A stretch of 64,000 nucleotides of DNA from Pigmentibacter sp. JX0631 (GTDB lineage Bacteria; Bdellovibrionota_B; Oligoflexia; Silvanigrellales; Silvanigrellaceae): NCBI RefSeq assembly GCF_029873255.1, contig NZ_CP123622.1, positions 2,579,001 to 2,643,000 of the forward strand, written 5' to 3'. The notes under the pieces are model-generated. The model had not been told where the DNA came from, made no database searches, and saw only the letters and a list, made by a program, of their open reading frames with translations. The stretch's first letter is position 1. The number at the start of each line of letters is the position of its first letter. The position numbers and the translations under genes were made by a program. This document shows positions 57,326 to 64,000 of the stretch, one piece after another.

Positions 57326-58456
57326 TTAAGGATTTACAGTGGAAATATATTTATATCCGTTGGGTATAAATTCTAGAACAACTGCAGGTTTTGTGGGGTT
57401 ATGGTTTTTATCCATCGTGATCATTCCTGTCACACCTTCAAACTTCTGGATTGAAGCAAGCCCTTCCGTAATTTTTTCAGAATCAATTGAATTTTTATTT
57501 TTAACTGCATTTCTTACCATGTAAATAGAATCATAAGCTAAAGCAGCAAACGAGCTAGGCTCCTCTTTAAATTTTGCTTTATAAGCTTTCACAAAAGCTT
57601 GAAGTTTCTTATTATCTCCAGTTGCAATGTAGTGATTAGAAATAAAACTCCCATTTTCTGCACCTTTTGCTATTTGTCTCAATTCAGGAGTATCCCAACC
57701 ATCTCCACCAAGAATTTTTGCAGTTATTTGGAGATCCTTAGATTCTCTTAAAATAACACCAACTTGCTGATGAAAGCCGGGAATAAACAAAATGTCAGGT
57801 TTAATTTTTCTAACTTCTGTTAACTGTGCACTATAAGAAGTGTCCTTTTGAGAATAACGTAATATTTTTGTAACTTTGCCGCCATTTTTTGTGAAATTTT
57901 CAACAAAACTTTTACTCAATCCCTTGCTGTAATCCGAATCCGAATCTTCCATGACAATGGCGGTTTTTGCCTTTAAAGTAGATGTAGCAAAAGTTGCCAT
58001 TACAGTTCCTTGGAAGCTATCTATAAAACAAGCTCGAAAAACATATTTTTTTTGAAAGGTAACACTATCATTTGTTGCTGCAGGCGAAATAATAGGAACT
58101 TTGGATTTTTCAGCTATAGAAGCAGCTGCTATTGTATTTGAACTGGTGACATCACCTATGGCAACCGCTATTTTATCTGAAGTCACAAGTTTATTTATCG
58201 CTTTTGCGGCTTCTGCAGGAGTACTTTGCGAGTCTTCTATAATAAGTTTGATCTTTGGTTCTGTATTTCCCATTTCTGCTAACGCTAGTTCCATTCCTTT
58301 CTTTGCATCTTGTCCATATGATCCTAGAGTTCCAGTCATAGAAAGAACAGCGCCGACTTTTACTTCTAAGGCAAAAGTTGCAGAAAAAAAGGCAAGACCG
58401 TTTAAAAGAAAAAAAGTCTTAAAATATAGTTTTGTGTTAGAGCTATTGAGAAGCAT
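57326..58456 (-). CDS. Leu/Ile/Val-type periplasmic binding protein, paralog 3
   Basis: A 376-residue paralog, first of the transporter cluster. The signal peptide ends ATFA, and the mature part starts LEVKVGAVLSMTGTLGSYGQD, differing from the SQAFYGKE-type loop of the other two. VTSSNTIAAASIAEKSKVPIISP, FIPGFHQQVGVILRESKD and GGDGWDTPEL follow. The ATG at 58456 has GAGGA eight bases upstream; a TTG at 58480 is less likely. The 195-bp spacer to paralog 2 suggests a separate promoter or termination point in between. Confidence 0.9.
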   Translation of the reverse strand: MLLNSSNTKLYFKTFFLLNGLAFFSATFALEVKVGAVLSMTGTLGSYGQDAKKGMELALAEMGNTEPKIKLIIEDSQSTPAEAAKAINKLVTSDKIAVAIGDVTSSNTIAAASIAEKSKVPIISPAATNDSVTFQKKYVFRACFIDSFQGTVMATFATSTLKAKTAIVMEDSDSDYSKGLSKSFVENFTKNGGKVTKILRYSQKDTSYSAQLTEVRKIKPDILFIPGFHQQVGVILRESKDLQITAKILGGDGWDTPELRQIAKGAENGSFISNHYIATGDNKKLQAFVKAYKAKFKEEPSSFAALAYDSIYMVRNAVKNKNSIDSEKITEGLASIQKFEGVTGMITMDKNHNPTKPAVVLEFIPNGYKYISTVNP

Positions 58457-58568
58457 GAAGTTATCCTCAAACGATGACAAGGTGAAGAAATAAAACGGGT
58501 TTAACAGACAGATTATTAGAAGATTATCTCAAATTGCAAAAAAAATTCAAGATGAATTTTAGAATAGC

Positions 58569-58630
58569 TTGTTTCTAAATTTGATATTTTATAGATTTCT
58601 TTATTAGAAGTTAAAATTGCTTCTAAATTT
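58569..58630. repeat. Direct repeats in the spacer before nadE
   Basis: TTGTTTCTAAATTT at 58569-58582 recurs as TTGCTTCTAAATTT at 58617-58630 (one mismatch, 48 bases apart). A TATTAGAAG element also occurs twice nearby (about 58513 and 58602). They lie in the divergent spacer between binding-protein 3 and nadE and could be regulator sites; no matching factor is known. Confidence 0.3.
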
Positions 58631-58657
58631 AAGAACTGATTGAGGAATAATAGAGTA

Positions 58658-60553
58658 ATGAAAATTGCAATTGGACAATTGATAGTAAAAGCAGCAAACT
58701 GTGCAGAGAATTTTCATAAAATGCAAGATCAGATAATAAAAGCGGTTGAAAATCAGGCGCAATTGATTATTTTTCCTGAAATGGCTTTACCTGGATATTT
58801 TATTGGAGATACTTGGGAGCAGCTATCATTTCTTCATGAGTGCGAATTTTACCATAAAAAAATTCTTAATTTATCAAAGGATATAGATATTATTTTTGGA
58901 TCCGTTGGAATAGATTGGAGAAAAAAAAACGAAGATGGTCGAGTTCGGAAATATAACTCTATTTACTGCGCTTCAAATGGAAAATTTAAGATAAATTCTA
59001 AAACAAAATATCCTTTTTGGATAAAATCACTTTTACCTAATTATAGAGAATTTGATGATTCGCGATATTTTTATGATCTCAGAAAACTAGCTAATGATAA
59101 AAATCTGTTAATTCAAGACTTATATGAACCACTCAAGCTAAAACAGAATGGTAAAATAATAAACATTGGAATTTCTATTTGTGAAGATGCATGGTCAGAT
59201 GATTATCACAATAAACCTATTTTAACCTTTAATAAGAAATATAAGCATGATTTTTTTCTAAACTTAAGTGCTTCACCATTTACTTTAGCAAAAAAAGAAA
59301 AACGCGAAAAATTATTTTGCAAAATTGCTAAATCATGTTCCACTCCTTTGTTCTATGTTAATTGTGTAGGCGCGCAAAATTTAGGAAAAACAATTTATGG
59401 GTTTGATGGTTCGTCTACATTTTACTCAAAAAAAGGTGAAATAATTGAAATCGGTAATTTTTTCGCTGAATCTCTCCGTTTTTTTCAATATGATTTAAAG
59501 AAAAAAATCATTGAAAGTAAAAAAATAAATCAGAAAGAAAAATTGAAGATTGAAAAAGCCGAAGAATTACAAATTTCTTTGGAATATATTATTAAAAATT
59601 GTTTAAATGAGTGGAATATTAAAAAGGTAGTTATTGGTTTAAGTGGAGGCATTGATTCTGCTTTAAGTGCTGTTCTGTTTACTCGTGTGTTGGGTAACGA
59701 AAATGTATATTTAGTAAATATGCCATCTAAGTTTAATTCTAATCTCACAAAAAATGCGGCAAAAAAACTTGCAGATAATCTTCAATGTCCATTTACTTTT
59801 ATTCCTATAGATGAGTCTATTAATTATACGAAAGAACAATTAAGTAAAGTTGTATTTTCTCAATCAGGAGAGACTATTATAGTTAATTCTTTTGTTTTTG
59901 AAAATATACAAGCTAGAGATCGGGGTGGAAGAATATTAGCAGCAGTTGCTGCAGCTCTAGGTGGAGTATTTGTTTGCAATGCTAATAAATCTGAAATGAC
60001 TGTAGGATATTCTACTCTTTACGGAGACCAAGCAGGATTTCTAGCTCCTATTGCAGATTTATGGAAACAAGATGTTTATTTACTTGCCCACCACTATAAT
60101 AATCAGGTTTTTAAAAAACAAGTTATTCCCCTAGAAACACTGCAAGTTGTGCCTAGTGCAGAGCTTAGTGAAAAGCAAAATGTTATGGAAAATAAAGGAG
60201 ATCCGTTGTGTTACCCATATCATGATTTCCTTTTTGCATCTTGGGTTGAACATTGGAATAGAAAAACTCCTGAAGATTGTTTAAAAGCATATTTAAAAAA
60301 TAATCTTGCTCAGTTTTTAGGTTGTGAAAAAAAATTAATAGATACTTTATTTCCTGATGTTCAAATCTTTATAAAAGACTTAGAACGTTGGTGGAGTTTG
60401 TATCGTGGTATGGCTGCTTTTAAAAGAGTCCAAGCTCCGCCAGTGGTCGCACTAACTCGGAGAGCTTTTGGAAATGATCATAGAGAGCATATTAGTCGTG
60501 TTACTTTTTCAGCAGAATATGAAAAAACAAAGTCTAAAGTATTGAAAAACTGA
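58658..60553 (+). CDS. nadE: Glutamine-dependent NAD synthetase
   Basis: Amidates nicotinic acid adenine dinucleotide to NAD using glutamine. The 631-residue protein joins an N-terminal nitrilase-type glutaminase (Glu in IFPEMALPGY, Cys in ISICEDAW) to a C-terminal synthetase with the ATP-pyrophosphatase loop GLSGGIDSAL, a NKSEMTVGYSTLYGD block and a C-terminal PPVVALTRRAFGNDHRE segment. All catalytic parts are present. I chose the ATG at 58658 with AGAG/GAGGA upstream over a TTG at 58640. It is apparently a single-gene unit. Confidence 0.95.
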   Translation: MKIAIGQLIVKAANCAENFHKMQDQIIKAVENQAQLIIFPEMALPGYFIGDTWEQLSFLHECEFYHKKILNLSKDIDIIFGSVGIDWRKKNEDGRVRKYNSIYCASNGKFKINSKTKYPFWIKSLLPNYREFDDSRYFYDLRKLANDKNLLIQDLYEPLKLKQNGKIINIGISICEDAWSDDYHNKPILTFNKKYKHDFFLNLSASPFTLAKKEKREKLFCKIAKSCSTPLFYVNCVGAQNLGKTIYGFDGSSTFYSKKGEIIEIGNFFAESLRFFQYDLKKKIIESKKINQKEKLKIEKAEELQISLEYIIKNCLNEWNIKKVVIGLSGGIDSALSAVLFTRVLGNENVYLVNMPSKFNSNLTKNAAKKLADNLQCPFTFIPIDESINYTKEQLSKVVFSQSGETIIVNSFVFENIQARDRGGRILAAVAAALGGVFVCNANKSEMTVGYSTLYGDQAGFLAPIADLWKQDVYLLAHHYNNQVFKKQVIPLETLQVVPSAELSEKQNVMENKGDPLCYPYHDFLFASWVEHWNRKTPEDCLKAYLKNNLAQFLGCEKKLIDTLFPDVQIFIKDLERWWSLYRGMAAFKRVQAPPVVALTRRAFGNDHREHISRVTFSAEYEKTKSKVLKN

Positions 60554-60912
60554 GTAAAAAAAAATATTGCATTATTTCTTCAAGTGATCAAAAATAATTA
60601 TGTAACATTATAAAAAAATATTTTTTAGGCAACTTTATTAATTTTATAAACTGATTTATTCTCAAGTATGTTAATTTAATAGATTTTTAATCTAATTTTG
60701 TAGTAATAAATAGAATAATCTTCTATTTATTACTTGATAGATTTAGTGGTTAAAATAAAATTATAGTAATTTAAAGTAATTATCTAAAAAAATATTTTCT
60801 CTAAAATTTTCTTTTTTTTAACTTTCCAAAATAACTAGATCAACATAAAAGGATGTAGTAAAAAAAAAACTTTTGAAGAAGGAGTCTTCAAATTTTAAGG
60901 AGCACAAACTTT
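60554..60912. other. 359-bp A/T-rich spacer containing a perfect 14-bp hairpin
   Basis: No gene is visible. The notable element is AGTAATAAATAGAA at 60702-60715, perfectly paired with 60721-60734 across a 5-base loop. No U-tract follows, so it is a poor terminator; it may be an operator or RNA structure. AAGGAG at about 60897 is the ribosome site of the next gene. Confidence 0.5.
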
Positions 60913-61485
60913 ATGGATGAAGTTAAGCTAAATAAGGACGATGAAAAATATATACGGACCTTATCACAATATTTAGAAAAATTTCACTTAACAACAGGTT
61001 ATCAAAATAAAGAAGTTGCCGAACTTCTAAATATGGATAAAAGTTATTATAATAAAATTCGACTAAAGAAATTTTCTCCAATATCTAATAGCATTTCTAT
61101 TTTAAAAAAATTTGCTTCATTAAATGATAATGATTTAATTTCTTTTATCTCTGAAATTGAAGAATTAAATATTGATAAAAACTTTTTTTCTTTAGATGGA
61201 AATGACTGGGAATTTATTTTAAAAAAAGTTTTTATACAGTGTGGACCATTAATTCGAAAAATTTTAATTGAGGATCGTCTTAAACCAGCAATAGAAGATA
61301 ATGAAAATAGTATAGAAAAAATAATTAAATGTTTTATAATTTTAGCATTAGTTCTGGATATTTCAAAAAATGAGAAATGGTTAAATTCAATAATGGAATT
61401 TGTATTAAATATTCACCAAAATTTGGAGGAAGAACATATAAACGATATTAATGAATTATTAAATAAAATGAAAAAAATGCAATAA
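60913..61485 (+). CDS. Helix-turn-helix protein, probable regulator
   Basis: A 190-residue acidic protein. Residues about 25-65 fit an XRE-like helix-turn-helix: TGYQNKEVAELLNMDKSYYNKIRLKKF, where the second helix carries the contact residues. The rest is helical with no recognised ligand or catalytic domain. No phage genes are nearby. It follows a long A/T spacer with a hairpin that may be its own operator, and it converges on the trpR-like gene with 1 bp between the stops. Confidence 0.7.
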   Translation: MDEVKLNKDDEKYIRTLSQYLEKFHLTTGYQNKEVAELLNMDKSYYNKIRLKKFSPISNSISILKKFASLNDNDLISFISEIEELNIDKNFFSLDGNDWEFILKKVFIQCGPLIRKILIEDRLKPAIEDNENSIEKIIKCFIILALVLDISKNEKWLNSIMEFVLNIHQNLEEEHINDINELLNKMKKMQ

Positions 61486-61486
61486 T

Positions 61487-61780
61487 TTAACTTCTTGGAA
61501 AAACTTTTTTAAGAAGTTCATTATTTTCTTGCAGCATTCTGCTTCCTCTGGTGACTGTTGCAATTCCTACTCCCAGTTTTTCAGAAATTTCTCTTTGCGC
61601 TATTCCTTTAGAAATCATATCAACAATTTGAAGTCTTTGAGAAATGGCGTCTATTTCTGCAGGGGTAAGAAAAACTTTTAAAAATTGTTCTGCGTCTTCC
61701 ATAGAAATACCTTTATCTTTGATCTCTAAAATAAAATCTAAAATTTCTTTTGTTGATTTTTGAAATTTAGATTGGGTCAT
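61487..61780 (-). CDS. trpR: TrpR-family repressor
   Basis: A 97-residue helical protein matching the Trp repressor: FLTPAEIDAISQRLQIVDMISKG, then the helix-turn-helix QREISEKLGVGIATVTRGSRML, where VGIATVTRGS matches the E. coli AGIATITRGS. Classical TrpR binds tryptophan and represses trp genes; ligand binding here is likely but unproved, and related TrpR-like proteins such as YerC exist. No trp gene lies nearby. AGGA is eight bases before the ATG, and the gene follows the thiamine-kinase gene by 11 bp. Confidence 0.85.
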   Translation of the reverse strand: MTQSKFQKSTKEILDFILEIKDKGISMEDAEQFLKVFLTPAEIDAISQRLQIVDMISKGIAQREISEKLGVGIATVTRGSRMLQENNELLKKVFPRS

Positions 61781-61791
61781 ATTCTTATCCT

Positions 61792-62508
61792 TTAAAAATA
61801 AAATAAAACGGTAGAACTGTTAGGCTTTATTAAAATCCTACTTCCTTTTGTTGAATTACTCAAGCCATGTGAAGGTCTTTCAAGTATAATATTTCCACTA
61901 TATTTAGCTCCTTTTATAGATATTGAAGCATTATCTTCATCTGAAAAAATTGAAAATGTTAACTTATTGGCACAAATTACTTCAAAGTTAACAGATGAAA
62001 TAATAACACCTTCGTGAAAATAACAAATCCCCCCAGGAACATGGTTTTTAATAAATCTTTTTGCTTCAAATATATTTGCTATTTCATGGTCTTTTCTTCC
62101 GCCTAAGCCAAAAAATATTTCGATAAATATTGGAATATTTTTTGACTTTTTCTTTATTAATTCTAATAAAAATGAAAAGTCATTATAGTCTTTATTTTTC
62201 TGCAAAGAGATTTCTTCAACAATCAGCTCTCTCTCCTGTTTCATATTGTTACGTACTGAGTTTTTGTCAAGAAATTTTTTGGATTTTTCTGTCAAACTAT
62301 CGTAGTCACCAGCCCAAATAATTTTGTTACAAGATATTTTATTCCGCAGAAAATGATTCAATCCACCATCAGCAATATAAATTTCATTCACATTTAAGTT
62401 AGTTAAGGATGAGGAATTTTGTTTATTTGCAAAGACTTTAACATTTGTATGGGAATTTGAACCATTTAAAAAAATTATAAATTTCTCAATTTTATGCTTC
62501 TGGTTCAT
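61792..62508 (-). CDS. Thiamine pyrophosphokinase-like protein
   Basis: Transfers pyrophosphate from ATP to thiamine in its family. The 238-residue protein shows IYIADGGLNHFL, WAGDYDSL (the family GDFDS), a KNKDYNDFSFLLE helix (family KDxTD, here with Asn in the Thr place), FGLGGRKDHEIANI and a C-terminal SHGLSNSTKGS stretch matching the thiamine-binding domain. Two small departures, Asn for Thr and a longer start, leave the exact activity open. It overlaps the preceding membrane-protein gene by 17 bp. Confidence 0.82.
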   Translation of the reverse strand: MNQKHKIEKFIIFLNGSNSHTNVKVFANKQNSSSLTNLNVNEIYIADGGLNHFLRNKISCNKIIWAGDYDSLTEKSKKFLDKNSVRNNMKQERELIVEEISLQKNKDYNDFSFLLELIKKKSKNIPIFIEIFFGLGGRKDHEIANIFEAKRFIKNHVPGGICYFHEGVIISSVNFEVICANKLTFSIFSDEDNASISIKGAKYSGNIILERPSHGLSNSTKGSRILIKPNSSTVLFYF

Positions 62509-62965
62509 GATCTGTTGTTTGGTTTCTTATTAAGTGAGGTAATTGGGAATCCTTTTTATCGATCAACCAAATATGTTTCATTTTTGCTTCAAGTTCTTCT
62601 GATTTAAAAAGAATATCTCTAGCTTTAGAAAACCCAAATGTTAAACCAATTATAAAGGAAATAAAAGCAAAAACAATACCAACTGCAAATACTCCGGCTA
62701 TTACACTTTGAATTGAAGTGTTTGTTATAATTTCTGAAAATCGTCCTTTTTGAGCTTCTTCTAATATTTTACTTTTAAATAAAGCGATAATTAATGCAAT
62801 AGTAGCAAAGAAAACTATTGGAATTAAAAATGAAAGTAAAGGGTAAAAAAAACGGACAAGATTGGCGATGGAGCGAGCTTGAATGATTCTTCGAGCATGT
62901 TCAGGAAAATTTCGTTTTAAGTACGATTCAAAATCTGAATCAAATATTTTTTTTGCAAATGGCAT
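62492..62965 (-). CDS. Small membrane protein with two hydrophobic spans
   Basis: A 157-residue protein with hydrophobic segments at about residues 40-65 (FFYPLLSFLIPIVFFATIAL) and 87-115, separated by a short charged loop. Its N-terminal and C-terminal parts are charged, with HARRIIQAR and a terminal helical stretch. No family is recognised. It lies 13 bp after the acyltransferase gene and overlaps the thiamine-kinase gene by 17 bp, so it belongs to a compact operon. Confidence 0.7.
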   Translation of the reverse strand: MPFAKKIFDSDFESYLKRNFPEHARRIIQARSIANLVRFFYPLLSFLIPIVFFATIALIIALFKSKILEEAQKGRFSEIITNTSIQSVIAGVFAVGIVFAFISFIIGLTFGFSKARDILFKSEELEAKMKHIWLIDKKDSQLPHLIRNQTTDHEPEA

Positions 62966-62978
62966 ATCAGGAAAAACC

Positions 62979-64000
62979 CTATTTATTAAGAGATTTATTT
63001 TTTAAATTTTGTTCTTCAGAATCTTTTATTTTTTGCATAACTCCGTCTGAAATTTCTCTCCATTCTTTCATGAGTTCATACCAGCCTCTGGGAAAGAAAA
63101 AGCGAAGTTTAGCTAAGCGTAAAAAGCCTGGGAAAAAATTAATGCTTTCTTGGACTATCAAACTTAACGCAAGAAATGTTGGAGTTAAGATAAGGAAAGC
63201 AACCCATAATACGATTTTATTGATTTGAGGTAAATAGCCACCTGCAAAGTAAGTAAAAATAGAAGACATGAGAAATGCCCAAAGAGGAAAAAACCACATT
63301 CCATGCGCAATTTTCATTGTAGCCCGAACGTCTCGGTCTGATGTACTTTTTTTAGCAAGTCGTTCGCATATTTTGGCAGGAAGAACCCAAACTAATGTAC
63401 CAAGTGTTTCTATTGGAAAAGAAACAAAAAGATAAAACCATCCATGACGAATCATTACCCAAAAGAAATTTCTCTTTTTATAATTGTTGTCTCCCCAAAC
63501 AAGTTGTGCAGGTGAAACATTTACAGCTTGCATCATTCTGCGCATGGTTTGAATTTTTGCCATGATAATTTGGTCAGAATCAAAATTAGGACGGTTTTGT
63601 TCAACAAAAATTCTAAACTCTCTTGCAGAAGATGGGCTTCTTCCATATGCAAGTTCAAATAAAAAGCGCCAATTTCTTTTTTCATCCCAGCTGAAAAAAC
63701 TAGCAAAACCCGACTCTAAGGATTCTCGCACCCCATCCATGATATCTTTCACAGAAAAATCACTAGAAGTGATTACGACGGGTTCACAAAAATGCAAATA
63801 TAACTCACTACGAAACTCATCTTTTTCTGAATAATCTATAACTGCTGGTTGAACTACAACGGTAAAGTTTTCATCTTTGCATCTACTCATCGCTTGTAAA
63901 GCCATCCGGGCTAAACCTGTTTTTAACTGGAAAATAAAAGGTTCATCGTGACTGACCCCTTCAGGGAAAATAAGAATACTATCTCCCTCTAGTAAAGCAT
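62979..64000 (-). CDS. PlsC-type acyltransferase, N-terminus cut by window edge
   Basis: The visible 339 residues are the C-terminal part of a lipid acyltransferase. The FPEG motif is seen as ILIFPEGVSHDEP in the frame from the right edge, followed by LKTGLARMALQA as in glycerol-3-phosphate or lysophosphatidate acyltransferases. Further on, at least two or three hydrophobic segments (FFPLWAFLMSSIFTYF, IVLWVAFLILTPTFLA) suggest a membrane-anchored long form of the GPAT type and not a compact PlsC. The HxxxxD motif must lie outside the window. It is the first visible gene of the minus-strand operon ending at trpR. The substrate is uncertain. Confidence 0.8.
   Translation of the reverse strand, partial: ALLEGDSILIFPEGVSHDEPFIFQLKTGLARMALQAMSRCKDENFTVVVQPAVIDYSEKDEFRSELYLHFCEPVVITSSDFSVKDIMDGVRESLESGFASFFSWDEKRNWRFLFELAYGRSPSSAREFRIFVEQNRPNFDSDQIIMAKIQTMRRMMQAVNVSPAQLVWGDNNYKKRNFFWVMIRHGWFYLFVSFPIETLGTLVWVLPAKICERLAKKSTSDRDVRATMKIAHGMWFFPLWAFLMSSIFTYFAGGYLPQINKIVLWVAFLILTPTFLALSLIVQESINFFPGFLRLAKLRFFFPRGWYELMKEWREISDGVMQKIKDSEEQNLKNKSLNK

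Noticed and set aside
60554-60912. Long A/T spacer examined for tRNA, riboswitch or CRISPR repeats
   Set aside because: No cloverleaf, no repeated unit with spacers and no conserved aptamer core could be seen; only one palindrome is supported.

Overview
The window is AT-rich Gram-negative chromosomal DNA with long A/T intergenic stretches, many lipoprotein signal peptides, a PlsB-type acyltransferase and a large chemotaxis operon. A mevalonate-type isoprenoid operon (HMG-CoA reductase, GHMP kinase, diphosphomevalonate decarboxylase, type 2 IPP isomerase) in such a background, together with the low GC, suggests the Bdellovibrionota/Oligoflexia, perhaps Silvanigrellales. That placement is inference; no rRNA or other phylogenetic marker beyond rpmF lies in the window. 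I saw no tRNA, rRNA, insertion sequence, phage gene or CRISPR array.

Layout. 1-4.2 kb (minus): mevalonate operon fni > HMG-CoA reductase > GHMP kinase > mvaD, cut by the left edge. 4.4-6.8 kb: two linked genes of unknown function, a small unknown gene and a left-handed beta-helix protein. 6.8-15.6 kb: an array of four large paralogous lipoproteins in two subfamilies (A1, A2, B1, B2), with a periplasmic solute-binding-like protein between the pairs; a PhyH-type dioxygenase and an MFS transporter follow. 17.7-22.5 kb (minus): rpmF and a 1469-residue kinase-like/NTPase-like/helical-repeat protein with degenerate catalytic motifs. 22.7-29.5 kb: alr, queA, tgt, envelope proteins including an LPP20-type pair, and a Gfo/Idh/MocA oxidoreductase. 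29.5-32.1 kb: a P1B metal-exporting ATPase divergent from an RcnR/CsoR-type repressor, sharing a compact control region. 32.2-35.0 kb: a GAF histidine kinase, a lipoprotein and a solute-binding-like protein.

35.0-47.7 kb is a chemosensory locus: CheY, a soluble double-PAS chemoreceptor, a globin-like protein that appears to lack the heme-ligating histidine, two different CheA hybrids (REC at the N-terminus of one, at the C-terminus of the other), CheW, CheB, an unknown protein, CheR and an Hpt-REC protein. Receptor, kinases, adaptor, adaptation enzymes and phosphate sinks are all present, and no flagellar or pilus genes are nearby.

47.8-58.5 kb (minus): a branched-chain amino-acid type ABC transporter with three tandem paralogous binding proteins, then livH, livM, livG, livF, panC and plsB, closely packed. 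58.7-64 kb: glutamine-dependent NAD synthetase, a long A/T spacer with a perfect hairpin, a helix-turn-helix protein, a TrpR-family repressor, a thiamine-pyrophosphokinase-like protein, a small membrane protein and the C-terminal part of a PlsC-type acyltransferase cut by the right edge.

The least explained part is the four-lipoprotein array. All four share a Cys-Gly-Asp-Glu segment placed like the signature strand of MACPF/CDC pore-forming proteins, which makes a surface-anchored, possibly pore-forming effector family a testable hypothesis. Other leads are the degenerate kinase-like giant protein, the heme-ligand-less globin in the chemosensory locus, and the metal-repressor operator set inside a promoter spacer.
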